This document shows, piece after piece, positions 9,313 through 17,663 of a stretch of DNA of 64,000 nt. The DNA is from Tunturiibacter empetritectus (GTDB taxonomy: Bacteria; Acidobacteriota; Terriglobia; Terriglobales; Acidobacteriaceae). The notes beneath the pieces were generated by a model that saw only the letters and a list, made by a program, of their open reading frames with translations, had not been told where the DNA came from and did no database searches. Both the position numbers and the translations under genes were made by a program. Each line of letters starts with the position of its first letter. Within the stretch, counting starts at the first letter, position 1. Location of the stretch: NCBI RefSeq assembly GCF_014201375.1, contig NZ_JACHDZ010000001.1:1338535-1402534 (forward strand), in the 5' to 3' direction.

Positions 9313-11172
9313 ATGACGAAGCAACTACGAGCGACTATGGCAGCGATATTGGTTATCAGTTCAATATCTCTCCAGGCGCAAACCAGCACGGCAACGAAAA
9401 AGACGACCAGCAAGGCGCCAGTTCACAAGAAGGCGCCAGTCGAGAGCCCGTTGGCACGCCAGATCCGCGAGCTGCGCGAGCAGATGCTGAGCCAACAGGC
9501 CCAGATCGATGCTCTTAAACAGCAGAATGCCGACAAGGACGCGAAGCTTGCGGCCGCTCAGCAGTCCGCTCAGGATGCACAGACAGCAGCTGCCAATGCA
9601 TCGGCCAAGGCTGACAGCCTCACCGCAACGGTTTCGACCAATACCGATGCCGTCTCCAGCCTGAACAGCACCGTGACAGACCTCAAGACCACCAACGTCG
9701 GCCTCGCCCAGACCATCAGCGACACCAAGAAGACCATCTCGGACGAACTCGAGTCGCCTCTGGCCATTCACTACAAGGGTGTCGCCATCACTCCCGTTGC
9801 CTTCTTCGCGGCTGAATCCGTCTATCGTCAGCGTTCGCTCAACTCCGACGTCAACACGCCATTCAACGCCACCCCCTATCCTGGCGCAGCTCAGTCCAAC
9901 ACCAGCGAATTCAACTTCTCTGGCCGTCAGAGCCGCATCGGCGCACTCTTTGTCGCCAACCCCGGCCCCTTCAAGCTCTCCGGCTACGTCGAAGCTGACT
10001 TCCTCTCCGCCGGCGCCACCAGCAACGACAACCAGAGCAACAGCTATACGCTCCGTCAGCGTCAGATCTGGGGTCAGGCTGCCACCAACAAAGGCTTCAC
10101 GGTAACCGGCGGTCAGATGTGGTCCCTCGTCACCGAAACCAAGAAGAGCACCGACAACCGCACGGAAAATCTCCCAATGACCATCGACGCTCAGTACCAG
10201 GTCGGTTTCAGCTGGGAGCGTCAGCCGGGAGTCCGGTTCCAGCAGAAGATCGGTGGCTTCACCGGTGCAATCGCGGTCGAACAGGCTGAGTACGTCTACT
10301 CCGCGTCCAACGCCAACAACAACTTCTTCATCGGTAACGCAGGTACCGGCGGCGGTCTCTATAACCTGACCGCCAACTACTCCAACAACATCGCTCCTGA
10401 CGTCATCGTCAAGTTCACCTACGATGCCAAGGTTGGTCACTTCGAAGCCGGCGGTCTGGCTCGCTGGTTCCGTGATCGTTACTACCCCAACCAGACCCTC
10501 ACCGTCCCATCGGCTGCTGGTGCGGCCAACAACACCAAGGTCGGCGGCGGCTTCTTCGCCAACGCCCGCGTTCCCGTCACCCACTATGCAGACTTCGGCG
10601 TCCACTTCCTCGGTGGCACCGGCGTAGGCCGTTACGGCACCTCCACCCTTCCGGATATCACCGTTCATCCGGACGGAACTCTCGAGCCCATCAAGAACTA
10701 CCAGGCTCTCGGTTCGCTTGAGCTTCACCCCACCAAGAAGCTCGACGTATTCGGCTACTTCGGTGGCGAGTACGCACAGCGCACCATCTACCTCAGCACC
10801 CTCGGCTCCTCCGCCGGCAAGCAGATCGGCTACGCGCCAACCAACGCAGTTGACTCAGGTTGCGGCACCGAAGGCCTGCCCACTGCCACCACGACGAACC
10901 CGTTCGCTGGTTCTGCCCCCTATAACCCAGCAGGCGCCGGAAGCTGCGCTGGTGCAACCCGCGCCGTGTTCGAAGGAACGGCAGGATTCACCTACCGCGT
11001 CTACACCAACCCCAAGTACGGACGCCTCCAGTACCAGATGCAGTACAGCTATCTCACGCGCGATGCGTGGTCTGGTATCACAAGCGCCGCCGGTGCAGCC
11101 ACCACAACCTACGGCAGCCCCAAGGCGACCAACAACATGGTCTTCACCAGCATGCGTTACTACCTCCCGTAG
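9313..11172 (+). CDS. Outer-membrane porin-like beta-barrel with N-terminal coiled coil
   Basis: A 619-residue protein. The ATG at 9313 gives MTKQLRATMAAILVISSISLQAQ, a usable signal peptide, whereas the in-frame ATG at 9247 adds an extra hydrophobic stretch. Residues about 25-60 are Lys-rich. Residues about 45-150 form a coiled coil (REQMLSQQAQIDALKQQ, then Ala/Asp/Thr-rich heptads). From about 160 onwards come alternating aromatic strands, FSGRQSRIGALF and a terminal strand ending SMRYYLP, as in trimeric outer-membrane porins of the DcaP-like type. The coiled coil would extend into the periplasm and may trimerise. Diverging from a GH20 gene, it could take up its sugar products, but no substrate can be assigned from sequence. 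Confidence 0.75.
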   Translation: MTKQLRATMAAILVISSISLQAQTSTATKKTTSKAPVHKKAPVESPLARQIRELREQMLSQQAQIDALKQQNADKDAKLAAAQQSAQDAQTAAANASAKADSLTATVSTNTDAVSSLNSTVTDLKTTNVGLAQTISDTKKTISDELESPLAIHYKGVAITPVAFFAAESVYRQRSLNSDVNTPFNATPYPGAAQSNTSEFNFSGRQSRIGALFVANPGPFKLSGYVEADFLSAGATSNDNQSNSYTLRQRQIWGQAATNKGFTVTGGQMWSLVTETKKSTDNRTENLPMTIDAQYQVGFSWERQPGVRFQQKIGGFTGAIAVEQAEYVYSASNANNNFFIGNAGTGGGLYNLTANYSNNIAPDVIVKFTYDAKVGHFEAGGLARWFRDRYYPNQTLTVPSAAGAANNTKVGGGFFANARVPVTHYADFGVHFLGGTGVGRYGTSTLPDITVHPDGTLEPIKNYQALGSLELHPTKKLDVFGYFGGEYAQRTIYLSTLGSSAGKQIGYAPTNAVDSGCGTEGLPTATTTNPFAGSAPYNPAGAGSCAGATRAVFEGTAGFTYRVYTNPKYGRLQYQMQYSYLTRDAWSGITSAAGAATTTYGSPKATNNMVFTSMRYYLP

Positions 11173-11185
11173 TAGCCTCTGCAAC

Positions 11186-11225
11186 ACAGAGAAAAAGGCA
11201 TCCTTCGGGATGCCTTTTTCTCTGT
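11186..11225. terminator. Strong bidirectional intrinsic terminator, TTCG tetraloop
   Basis: A perfect 18-bp inverted repeat, acagagaaaaaggcatcc and its complement, closed by the tetraloop TTCG at 11204-11207. The stem ends in A5 on one side and T5 on the other, so the RNA has a U-tract within or after the stem in both directions. It sits 13 bp after the porin stop and serves that gene. It could also stop transcripts arriving from the right on the minus strand. Confidence 0.93.
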
Positions 11226-11334
11226 CTCTAAATCGGTTCCCCTGCAACGGGGGGAATTTGTAATTCCGATAGTCCGAACTCTTGACATCGAGTCTTTGTA
11301 ACTCAAGGTAGTGCCTCAATTTGAAATTGTCCGG

Positions 11335-11580
11335 CTAAAACCAGTGGTCGTGCATACGATGTAGGAATTCAGCCGTAATGGGATAACCAGACGCAGAGCC
11401 AATCACTGAGTCCACGGGGCATTTTGGACATAGGGCGGTCTGGCCATCATCGATCCATTCAACGATGTCTGATGGTGGGAAGATGGCAAGGCAATAAAAG
11501 CAGCCGCAAAGACTGCTCTTTTCCAATTCGCTTCGATGCTTGATGCAGTGTTTGTGGGCGAGAACGTGGTCTTGGCTCAT
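11335..11580 (-). CDS. Small conserved cytoplasmic protein with CxxC pairs
   Basis: An 81-residue protein of a widespread uncharacterised family, recognised by the pattern HVLAHKHC...ELxxSxxCGCFYCLxIFPPSxIxEWIDDG, then ALCPKCPVDSVIGSASGYPIT and a C-terminal HDHWF. The paired cysteines (CGCFYC and CPKC) suggest one structural zinc site. It has no signal peptide or membrane segment. It stands alone, with 87 bp to the next gene, msrB. Its function is unknown. Confidence 0.85.
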   Translation of the reverse strand: MSQDHVLAHKHCIKHRSELEKSSLCGCFYCLAIFPPSDIVEWIDDGQTALCPKCPVDSVIGSASGYPITAEFLHRMHDHWF

Positions 11581-11667
11581 CCTGTTAGTTAGTCTATCCC
11601 GTCAGAGCCGCGATTTTTCGTAACTCCAAACACGGTCAGAGATGCCAGCGATAGGCTCGATCGCAGC

Positions 11668-12273
11668 CTAAGCCTTCGCAAACTTCATCGAAGCCGAGTT
11701 CATGCAATACCGAAGCCCCGTCGGCGCCGGCCCATCATCAAAGACATGCCCGAGATGCCCCTCGCACCGCACGCACTTGACCTCGGTGCGCTCCACCCCC
11801 AGCGAACGATCTGCGACCTCGGCGACATTCTCGTTCGCAATCGGCGCCCAGAAGCTCGGCCAGCCGGTACCCGATTCGAACTTCGTCTGCGAGTCGAACA
11901 ACGCCGTATCGCAGCCGACGCAGCGAAAGACACCCCTGCCATGCTCGTTCAGGCTCACGCCCGAATAGGGCATCTCGGTATCCGCCTCTCTCGAGATCTC
12001 AAACGAGTTTTTGCCCAGCTGTTGAAGCCACTCTCCATCGGTCTTTACGATCTTTTGAACCGTCTGCTTCCCCAGGCTCTTCCCGTCATTGCTGAAGTTG
12101 ACGATGGTGACCTCACCCGGTGTCCCGTGAATCGTCACGCTGGCCTCGACCCCAGGGGCTCTCCGCATCACCAGCACAGCATAAGAGGCCGCAACCGCAG
12201 CCCCGCCAGTTACAAACACCCGTCTCGTCATCTTTCTTGACCGGTCGTCCCGGCTCACATCCGAATCAAACAT
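11668..12273 (-). CDS. msrB: Peptide-methionine (R)-S-oxide reductase MsrB, Tat-exported
   Basis: The MsrB domain is clear: GVFRCVGCDTALFDSQ, FESGTGWPSFW, CVRCEGHLGHVFDDGP and LRYCMNSASMKF. The two CxxC pairs bind zinc and the Cys of RYCMN is the catalytic one. The N-terminus MTRRVFVTGGAAVAASYAVL resembles a twin-arginine signal. An in-frame extension to 12381 is ruled out if the promoter at 12297-12324 is real, since transcription would begin near 12290. Starts at 12273 or 12231 both remain possible, and neither has a good ribosome-binding site. A folded, exported reductase of methionine sulfoxide fits a periplasmic oxidative-damage role. It shares its promoter type with the bufferin, peroxiredoxin and ECF sigma genes 20 kb away. 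Confidence 0.92.
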   Translation of the reverse strand: MFDSDVSRDDRSRKMTRRVFVTGGAAVAASYAVLVMRRAPGVEASVTIHGTPGEVTIVNFSNDGKSLGKQTVQKIVKTDGEWLQQLGKNSFEISREADTEMPYSGVSLNEHGRGVFRCVGCDTALFDSQTKFESGTGWPSFWAPIANENVAEVADRSLGVERTEVKCVRCEGHLGHVFDDGPAPTGLRYCMNSASMKFAKA

Positions 12274-12296
12274 AAGGAAACCCCAGGCTTCTACTA

Positions 12297-12324
12297 TGCG
12301 ACTGCAGCCATCGAAAAAGGTTAC
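12297..12324 (-). promoter_or_regulatory. ECF-type promoter in front of msrB
   Basis: On the minus strand GTAACC (12319-12324, preceded by CT) is followed after 18 nt by CGCA (12297-12300). The -35-like box, the spacing and a T just before the -10 box match three other sites at 31630-31657, 31692-31719 and 32391-32418. The predicted transcript would begin about 16 nt before the ATG at 12273. Confidence 0.7.
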
Positions 12325-12426
12325 AGCCGACCGATTCCTACCTTTTGTTCGAGGTACGGCTGAATCTTTGGTACGCTTCATGGTGCAGGCATTTCACGCA
12401 GGCATCCATTGCAGAGGTGATGAAGG

Positions 12427-13845
12427 ATGATTCTCGACCCGAACAGGCTCTTTCCCGCTGAAAGCGACGCGCGGTCAATCTCCGCAAGACTCTATGAGAC
12501 AGTACGGGACCTGCCCATCCTCTCGCCCCATGGGCACACCGATCCGCGCTGGTTCGCCGAGAACGAAGCCTTCGCCAATCCCACAGCCCTCTTCATCCAG
12601 CCTGACCACTACATCTTTCGCATGCTCTACTCGCAGGGAATCTCGCTCGAGTCGCTTGGTATCCCGCCGCTCGGCATCCCTCCACTCGACGGCGCCGCCG
12701 CACCCGTCGACCCGAAAGAGGTCTGGCGCCTCTTCGCAAAGAACTACTATCTCTTTCGCGGCACCCCCACCCGCCTCTGGCTCGACTACTCCTTCGAGAA
12801 CCAGTTCGGCCTGACCAAACGCCTCAGCCCGGAGAACGCAGACGAGTACTACGAGATCATCGCGCAGAAGCTCGAAACCTCACAGTTCCGCCCCCGCTCA
12901 CTCTACGAGCAATTCAACATCGAAGTCCTCTCCACCACCGACACCCCCCTCGACACCCTCGAATACCACAAAGCCATCCGGGAGTCGGGCTGGAAGGGTC
13001 GCATCCTGCCCACCTTTCGTCCAGATTCCGTCATCGACGCCGACCAAACCGGCTTCCTCGCGAACATCCTCAAGCTCGGTGAGATCACCGGAGAAAACAC
13101 CACGACCTGGGATGGTTATCTCAACGCACTTCGCAACCGCCGCGCTTTCTTCAAGTCCATGGGGGCTACCGCAACCGATCACGGCCACCCCACCGCCTTC
13201 ACCGCCGACCTGGACCCCGACACCGCCGCCTCCCTCTTTGGTCGAATCATCTCCGGCCGCTCCGTCCCTCAGGAGCAGGAGTACTTCCGTGCCCAGATGC
13301 TCACCGAGATGGCCGGCATGAGCGTCGAAGACGGACTCACCATGCAGCTCCACCCCGGCTCGGTCCGCAACCACAACCGCCAGCTCCACGAGAGATTCGG
13401 CCGCGACAAGGGCGCCGACATCCCCTCCCAGACCGAGTACGTCCGCGCCCTCCAGCCTCTCCTCAACCGCTACGGAAACGACCAGCGGCTCACCTTCATC
13501 CTCTTCACCCTCGACGAGTCCACCTTCTCGCGCGAACTGGCTCCTCTGGCCGGTCACTATCCAGCGCTCAAACTCGGCCCGCCCTGGTGGTTCCACGACT
13601 CCCCCGAAGGCATGATGCGCTTCCGCGAGCAGGCCACCGAAACCGCCGGCTTCTACAACACCGTCGGCTTCAACGACGACACCCGCGCCCTCCTCTCCAT
13701 CCCCTCGCGCCACGACGTAGCCCGCCGCATCGACTGCGCCTTCCTCGGCCGCCTCGTAGTTGAACATCGCCTCGACGAAGACGAGGCCTTCGAAGTCATT
13801 CAGGACCTCACCGTAAACCTCGTCAGGAAGGCCTACAAGCTCTAA
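12427..13845 (+). CDS. uxaC: Uronate isomerase (glucuronate/galacturonate isomerase)
   Basis: 472 residues, the usual length for UxaC, a metal-dependent TIM-barrel of the amidohydrolase superfamily. It converts D-glucuronate to D-fructuronate and D-galacturonate to D-tagaturonate in the cytoplasm. LSPHGHTDPRWF near residue 34-45 holds the HxH metal ligands. LSTTDTPLDTLEYH, FRPDSV, GHYPALKLGPPWWFHDSPEGMMRFREQ and the C-terminal GFNDDTRALLSIPSRHDVARR are characteristic. A ribosome-binding purine stretch precedes the ATG. It is followed on the same strand by a LarA-family epimerase, gntK and an SDR, which together suggest a glucuronate catabolic pathway. Confidence 0.96.
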   Translation: MILDPNRLFPAESDARSISARLYETVRDLPILSPHGHTDPRWFAENEAFANPTALFIQPDHYIFRMLYSQGISLESLGIPPLGIPPLDGAAAPVDPKEVWRLFAKNYYLFRGTPTRLWLDYSFENQFGLTKRLSPENADEYYEIIAQKLETSQFRPRSLYEQFNIEVLSTTDTPLDTLEYHKAIRESGWKGRILPTFRPDSVIDADQTGFLANILKLGEITGENTTTWDGYLNALRNRRAFFKSMGATATDHGHPTAFTADLDPDTAASLFGRIISGRSVPQEQEYFRAQMLTEMAGMSVEDGLTMQLHPGSVRNHNRQLHERFGRDKGADIPSQTEYVRALQPLLNRYGNDQRLTFILFTLDESTFSRELAPLAGHYPALKLGPPWWFHDSPEGMMRFREQATETAGFYNTVGFNDDTRALLSIPSRHDVARRIDCAFLGRLVVEHRLDEDEAFEVIQDLTVNLVRKAYKL

Positions 13846-14174
13846 AACTCACGAGAAGAAGAAGGAGGAAATAACCAAGCCGCAAATCCGGGTAGCTCTG
13901 ACCAACCGATGAAAAAATAGTTCAAAATCGTGGCGCATTTTTTGCGGCCCAAATCAACGCTGTTTTTTCTCCACGTTAGCCACGCAACGCACCACGTTCT
14001 CACCAGCAAAACACCACCACAAACTCACCCATTTCGGCAACCTCCTGCGAAAAACCCAGCAAAAAGCCACAAAAGCACCTCCTCAAACCGTCCAGATTTT
14101 TTTCGTGCAAACAGCATTTTTCAATCTGCTACCCTAGCCCGTCCAAATCTTTACCGGGAGTAAGATCAAAGCCC
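13846..14174. other. Intergenic region with degenerate CACCA-rich tract
   Basis: 329 bp between uxaC and the LarA-family gene without a supported gene. From about 13930 to 14100 the plus strand is A/C-rich, with irregular CACCA/CACC-like units (caccacgttctcaccag, caccaccacaaactcaccc) and A-runs. A similar tract, on the opposite strand, lies upstream of larB. The end, tttaccgggagtaagatc, gives a GGGAG ribosome-binding site for the gene at 14175. Confidence 0.6.
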
Positions 14175-15449
14175 ATGAGCCTCTTTTTCGCCGCTGGCAG
14201 CGAGACAACGGAGATGTCACCGACAGAAGTGCAGGCAAACCTCTTCCAGGCCCTGGACAAACTCGGCCAGCGCAACAAAGTCCTAGTAATTCCGCCCGAT
14301 TTCACGCGAATGCACTCTCAAAGCGGCGTCCTGACTGAACTTGCGTGGCGATACTACAAAGACAAACTCACCGACATTCTCCCCGCCCTCGGCACGCACA
14401 GGCCAATGACGGACCAGGAGATTGCAACCATGTACGGCGCAACTCCGCGAACCCTCTTCCGCAACCACGACTGGCGCAACGATGTCGTCACTCTCGGAGA
14501 AGTGCCCAGCGATTTCATGTACGAAGTCAGCGAAGGAAAGCTCGACTACACCTGGCCCGCGCAAGTAAACAAACTACTGCGTGACGGTGGCCACGATCTC
14601 ATCCTCTCTATAGGCCAGGTCGTTCCTCACGAAGTGGTCGGTATGGCGAACTACAACAAGAACGTTTTTATTGGCACAGGCGGCGCCATTGGAATCCACC
14701 GTAGCCACTTCCTGGGCGCAGTGTACGGAATGGAGCGCATGATGGGCCGCGCCGATACTCCAGTTCGGCGCGTGCTGAACTACGCGAGCGAACACTTCGC
14801 CAGCCACATGCCGATCGTCTATGTGCAGACGGTGGTAGCCAAAAACGCTGAGGGAAAGCTGGTCATTCGCGGCCTCTACGTTGGCGATGATGCAGAGTGT
14901 TTCGAACTTGCCGCAGCTCTCAGTCTCAAGGTCAACTTCAAGATGATGGATCGAGAGATTAAGAAGGCGGTTGTTTTCCTCGATCCGCACGAGTTCAAAA
15001 GCACATGGCTGGGAAACAAGAGCGTCTATCGCACCCGCATGGCGCTTGCGGACAACGCAGAACTGATCGTCCTCGCTCCTGGCGTCCACGAATTCGGCGA
15101 AGATGCAGCCATCGATACCTTGATCCGAAAGTACGGCTACTGTGGCACTCCCAGTACCCTCGAAGCTGTCAAAGAAGATCCGCAGCTTGCAGGAAATTTG
15201 AGTGCCGCCGCCCACCTCATCCATGGGTCTAGTGAGGGGCGCTTTACGATTCGCTACTGCCCGGGGCACCTGACTCGGGAGGAGATCGAAGGCGTGCACT
15301 TCGAGTATGGCGATCTGGCGGAGATGACCTCGAAGTACAATCCTGCCTCGCTGGCAGATGGTTGGAACGTGGTGGATGGGGAAGAGATCTTCTACATCTC
15401 CAATCCTGGTCTTGGACTCTGGGCCTATCGGCGTCGCTTCGAGAGCTAG
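14175..15449 (+). CDS. LarA-family nickel-pincer hydroxyacid epimerase, probably D-mannonate/D-gluconate 2-epimerase
   Basis: A 424-residue member of the LarA (DUF2088) superfamily. These enzymes use the nickel-pincer nucleotide to racemise or epimerise alpha-hydroxy acids by hydride transfer. The ligand and catalytic pattern of lactate racemase can be followed: His75 in GTHRPMT, His152 in VVPHEVVG, Lys162 in NYNKNVF (ten residues later, the same spacing as His174-Lys184 in LarA) and His178 in HRSHF (16 after the Lys, as for His200). VIPPDFTRMHS at about 39-49 matches the N-terminal nucleotide-binding part. It lies between uxaC and gluconokinase, and D-mannonate and D-gluconate differ only at C2, so a mannonate/gluconate epimerase is the best inference. 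larB, larC and larE for cofactor assembly are encoded 2-7 kb away. Confidence 0.82.
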   Translation: MSLFFAAGSETTEMSPTEVQANLFQALDKLGQRNKVLVIPPDFTRMHSQSGVLTELAWRYYKDKLTDILPALGTHRPMTDQEIATMYGATPRTLFRNHDWRNDVVTLGEVPSDFMYEVSEGKLDYTWPAQVNKLLRDGGHDLILSIGQVVPHEVVGMANYNKNVFIGTGGAIGIHRSHFLGAVYGMERMMGRADTPVRRVLNYASEHFASHMPIVYVQTVVAKNAEGKLVIRGLYVGDDAECFELAAALSLKVNFKMMDREIKKAVVFLDPHEFKSTWLGNKSVYRTRMALADNAELIVLAPGVHEFGEDAAIDTLIRKYGYCGTPSTLEAVKEDPQLAGNLSAAAHLIHGSSEGRFTIRYCPGHLTREEIEGVHFEYGDLAEMTSKYNPASLADGWNVVDGEEIFYISNPGLGLWAYRRRFES

Positions 15450-15493
15450 TTGCGGGTTGTGGTTCGTGGCAGTCGGTTGAGAGGGTTTGCTGG

Positions 15494-15994
15494 ATGATTG
15501 TGGTGTTGATGGGCGTGAGCGGATCGGGCAAGACGACTATTGGGACACTGCTGGCTGAGCGCGTGGGAGCGGTGTTTGCCGATGGCGATGATTACCATCC
15601 TCTGGCGAACAAGGAGAAGATGGCTGCTGGACATCCGCTCGATGATCGGGATCGACAGCCTTGGCTTGAGGTGCTGAACCGGCTGCTTAGGGACTGGTTT
15701 GCTGCGGGGAAGAGCGGCGTCCTGGCGTGCTCGGCGCTGAAGGCTAGTTATCGAGCGACGTTGCAGGCGGGAATGCCGAAGGGCGCGGTAAGCTTCGTGT
15801 TACTGGAGGCGCCTAAGGAGATGCTTGCGGCTCGTCTTGCGGAGCGGAAGCATGAGTATATGAACCCTGGATTGCTGGATAGTCAGCTTGCGACGCTCGA
15901 GATGCCGAGCGAGGCTGTTCGGGTCGGGAACGATCGATCGCCGGATGAGGTCGTGAGCCAGATTCTGGCGCAGATTCCGTCGAGTGACCGTTGA
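15494..15994 (+). CDS. gntK: Gluconokinase (GntK family)
   Basis: 166 residues from the ATG at 15494, the typical length for the P-loop gluconokinases. MGVSGSGKTTIGTLLAE is the Walker A loop, FADGDDYHPLANKEKMAAG the substrate loop, PLDDRDRQPWL and ACSALKASYR follow, and LLEAPKEMLAARLAERKHEYMN is the lid. It phosphorylates D-gluconate to 6-phosphogluconate for the pentose-phosphate or Entner-Doudoroff routes. It starts 44 bp after the LarA-family epimerase and is followed 39 bp later by an SDR, so the three are probably one transcript. An upstream in-frame ATG exists but would overlap the previous gene by nearly 90 bp. Confidence 0.95.
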   Translation: MIVVLMGVSGSGKTTIGTLLAERVGAVFADGDDYHPLANKEKMAAGHPLDDRDRQPWLEVLNRLLRDWFAAGKSGVLACSALKASYRATLQAGMPKGAVSFVLLEAPKEMLAARLAERKHEYMNPGLLDSQLATLEMPSEAVRVGNDRSPDEVVSQILAQIPSSDR

Positions 15995-16033
15995 TTTTGA
16001 CGGGATTTTTGAGACAAAGAGAGGACGTTTTCT

Positions 16034-16810
16034 ATGGGGCATCCGTTGTTTGATTTGAGTGGTAAGTCGGCTGTGGTGGTAGGAGGGACGTCGGGCATCG
16101 GGTTGGCGATGGCGGTTGGTCTGGCGGAGGCGGGCGCTGATGTGGTGGCGAGTTCGCGGCGCCTGGAGCAGGTGGATGAGGCGGCGAAGGAGATCGAGGC
16201 GACGGGGCGGAGGTCGCTGCGGCTGACCTCGGATGTGGCGGACCGGGCGAGCCTGCAGGCGCTGCTGGATGGGACGGTGAAGGCGTTCGGCAAGGTCGAT
16301 ATCCTGATCAACTGCGCGGGGAAGATCAAGCGGGAGCCTACGTTGACCGTCACAGAGGAGACCTGGAACGGCATCATGGATACGAACGTGACCGGAACGC
16401 TGCGGGCCTGCCAGATCTTCGGCAAGCATATGCTCGAGCGCAACTACGGACGCATCCTCAACATCGCCTCCTTGAATACGTTTGTGAGCCTGAAGGAGGT
16501 CACGGCTTATGCGGCCAGCAAGGCAGCGGTTGGAGCGTTGACCAAGTCGCTGGCGGTGGAGTGGAGCGCGCAGGGTGTGACAGTGAATGCGATTGCTCCG
16601 GGCGTCTTTCGCACGGCATTGAACCAGAAGCTGCTGGACGAGAGCGATCGGGGCAAAGAGTTGTTGATGCGGACTCCCATGGGGCGCTTCGGCAAGACCT
16701 CTGAACTGGTTGGTGCGGCGATCTTTCTTGCGAGCGATGCCTCGGCGTTTGTTACGGGCGAGATTCTTGTGGTGGATGGTGGCTTCCTTGCTAGTGGCGT
16801 GAATCAGTAA
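16034..16810 (+). CDS. Short-chain dehydrogenase, KduD/gluconate-5-dehydrogenase-like; candidate fructuronate reductase
   Basis: A 258-residue classical SDR. It has GGTSGIG at about 18-24 (nucleotide binding), NCAG (about 97), Ser in NIASLNT, and the YAASK catalytic pair YxxxK (about 159-163), ending in FVTGEILVVDGGFLASG. It resembles KduD and gluconate 5-dehydrogenase. The cluster has uxaC, a mannonate/gluconate-type epimerase and gluconokinase but no visible uxuB. This SDR could therefore be the enzyme that reduces D-fructuronate to D-mannonate; that is inference from context only. The alternative is oxidation of gluconate to a keto-gluconate or of a 3-deoxy-2-keto sugar acid. Confidence 0.88.
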   Translation: MGHPLFDLSGKSAVVVGGTSGIGLAMAVGLAEAGADVVASSRRLEQVDEAAKEIEATGRRSLRLTSDVADRASLQALLDGTVKAFGKVDILINCAGKIKREPTLTVTEETWNGIMDTNVTGTLRACQIFGKHMLERNYGRILNIASLNTFVSLKEVTAYAASKAAVGALTKSLAVEWSAQGVTVNAIAPGVFRTALNQKLLDESDRGKELLMRTPMGRFGKTSELVGAAIFLASDASAFVTGEILVVDGGFLASGVNQ

Positions 16811-17031
16811 AGGCTGTTTGACCGCTGTTCGATGGCGAAGAGAAGCTAGCAGGTCCTCTATGTTTTCGGTTGTACCCCCTCCCCCTTCCCCCCTTGGGGT
16901 ATTTGTACGCAAGTTGTTTGTTTATATTGCTTTACGGGGATACCATCTCTGTAAAGCATTCATTCCAAATTAGTTGCGCCTAAAGTACTTGAAATGTGTG
17001 ACTTCGGTGGCGTTTTCCTGCTTTAAGCGAG

Positions 17032-17068
17032 GAAGCTGCGGAGAGATCTCCGCAGCTTCGTTCTTATT
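17032..17068 (+). terminator. Intrinsic terminator downstream of the gluconate operon
   Basis: A 12-bp perfect stem, gaagctgcggag and ctccgcagcttc (17032-17043 and 17048-17059), with a 4-nt loop, followed by gttcttatt. It lies 221 bp after the SDR stop, in a gene-free stretch (16811-17355). That stretch also holds C/T-rich sequence near 16876 and a shorter repeat, tgctttac/gtaaagca, at 16928-16958. Confidence 0.6.
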
Positions 17069-17165
17069 CAGTATATCGGTTTGGGGATAACTGATACGCC
17101 AGCGGTATGTTGTTGTTATTGTTTTAGTTAGCTGGGTTTGGGGCTTGACATGTTTTTGGGTGGCT

Positions 17166-17348
17166 AAAGACCCATGTCCTGCCGGACGGGCCTCCTGCGC
17201 GGAGGGCGGTCACTTCGTGACTTGTAGACCCCTTCGGTTGGCGCTAGGAAGATGATTCCGGCCGTCGGGAGGACCACGCGAAGCTTTAAAAAGGCGTGCG
17301 AACGCCCGCCTTCCGCGCAGGAGGCTCGTCCGGCAGGACATAGTCTTT
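17166..17348. repeat. 183-bp element bounded by long imperfect inverted repeats
   Basis: The outer ends are near-perfect inverted repeats of about 43 bp (17166-17209 and 17306-17348). Both carry atgtcctgccggacg followed by (g/a)gcctcctgcgcgga, read inwards, differing at a few positions. The interior holds smaller hairpins (tcacttcgtga at 17210-17220). It contains no reading frame. This looks like a REP/MITE-type palindromic element, or two facing REP units, placed between convergent genes. It ends 7 bp from the stop of the gene at 17356 and could fold into a long cruciform RNA that also ends transcription. Confidence 0.75.
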
Positions 17349-17355
17349 CAGGGGT

Positions 17356-17604
17356 TTATCGGACGGATTTGGTTACGTGGCTGTTGTTGGGCTGGTGGTG
17401 GGTGGGAAGTATCCAGGGGTAGAGCACAGCGAGGTTGGGTGGGACGATGGTGAGGAAGAGCAGGAAGAGACCGACGACCTCAGGGATGTGAAGCATGTTG
17501 CGGCTGTCGAGAAACAGTCCCAGGCAGATCAGTCCTACAATCGTCACGCAGATGACTGTGCGTGCAAGGGTCTTTGCCCAGGGTTTGTCGTCATTAGGAA
17601 GCAT
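17356..17604 (-). CDS. Small two-helix membrane protein, unknown function
   Basis: 82 residues from the ATG at 17604, chosen because AAAGGCGG lies about 7 nt upstream; the in-frame ATG at 17625 has no such site. Two hydrophobic segments are seen (TVICVTIVGLICLGLFL at about 14-30 and VVGLFLLFLTIVPPNLAVLY at about 44-63), with a hydrophilic His/Asn-rich tail. It is not a family I recognise. It is next to larB on the same strand (59 bp), but nothing in it points to nickel or cofactor work. Confidence 0.55.
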   Translation of the reverse strand: MLPNDDKPWAKTLARTVICVTIVGLICLGLFLDSRNMLHIPEVVGLFLLFLTIVPPNLAVLYPWILPTHHQPNNSHVTKSVR

Positions 17605-17663
17605 TGTGGGACCGCCTTTCGTCACGCTTTGATAGCGAATTTGCTAGCAATCTGCCGTTCCGT

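Noticed and set aside
9361..10728. 455-codon open frame antisense to the porin
   Set aside because: Gly/Val/Glu-rich, no motif, mirror of the real coding frame.
12898..13767. 289-codon open frame antisense to uxaC
   Set aside because: Shadow of the third-codon GC of uxaC; no ribosome-binding site or family pattern.
13930..14163. 77-codon open frame in the gap before the LarA-family gene
   Set aside because: It reads the CACCA-rich tract (His/Thr/Lys low complexity) and lacks a ribosome-binding site.
14175..15449. Reading as a plain lactate racemase
   Set aside because: The nickel-pincer ligands fit LarA, but the neighbours (uxaC, gntK, SDR) and divergent sequence favour a sugar-acid epimerase; lactate remains possible but less likely.
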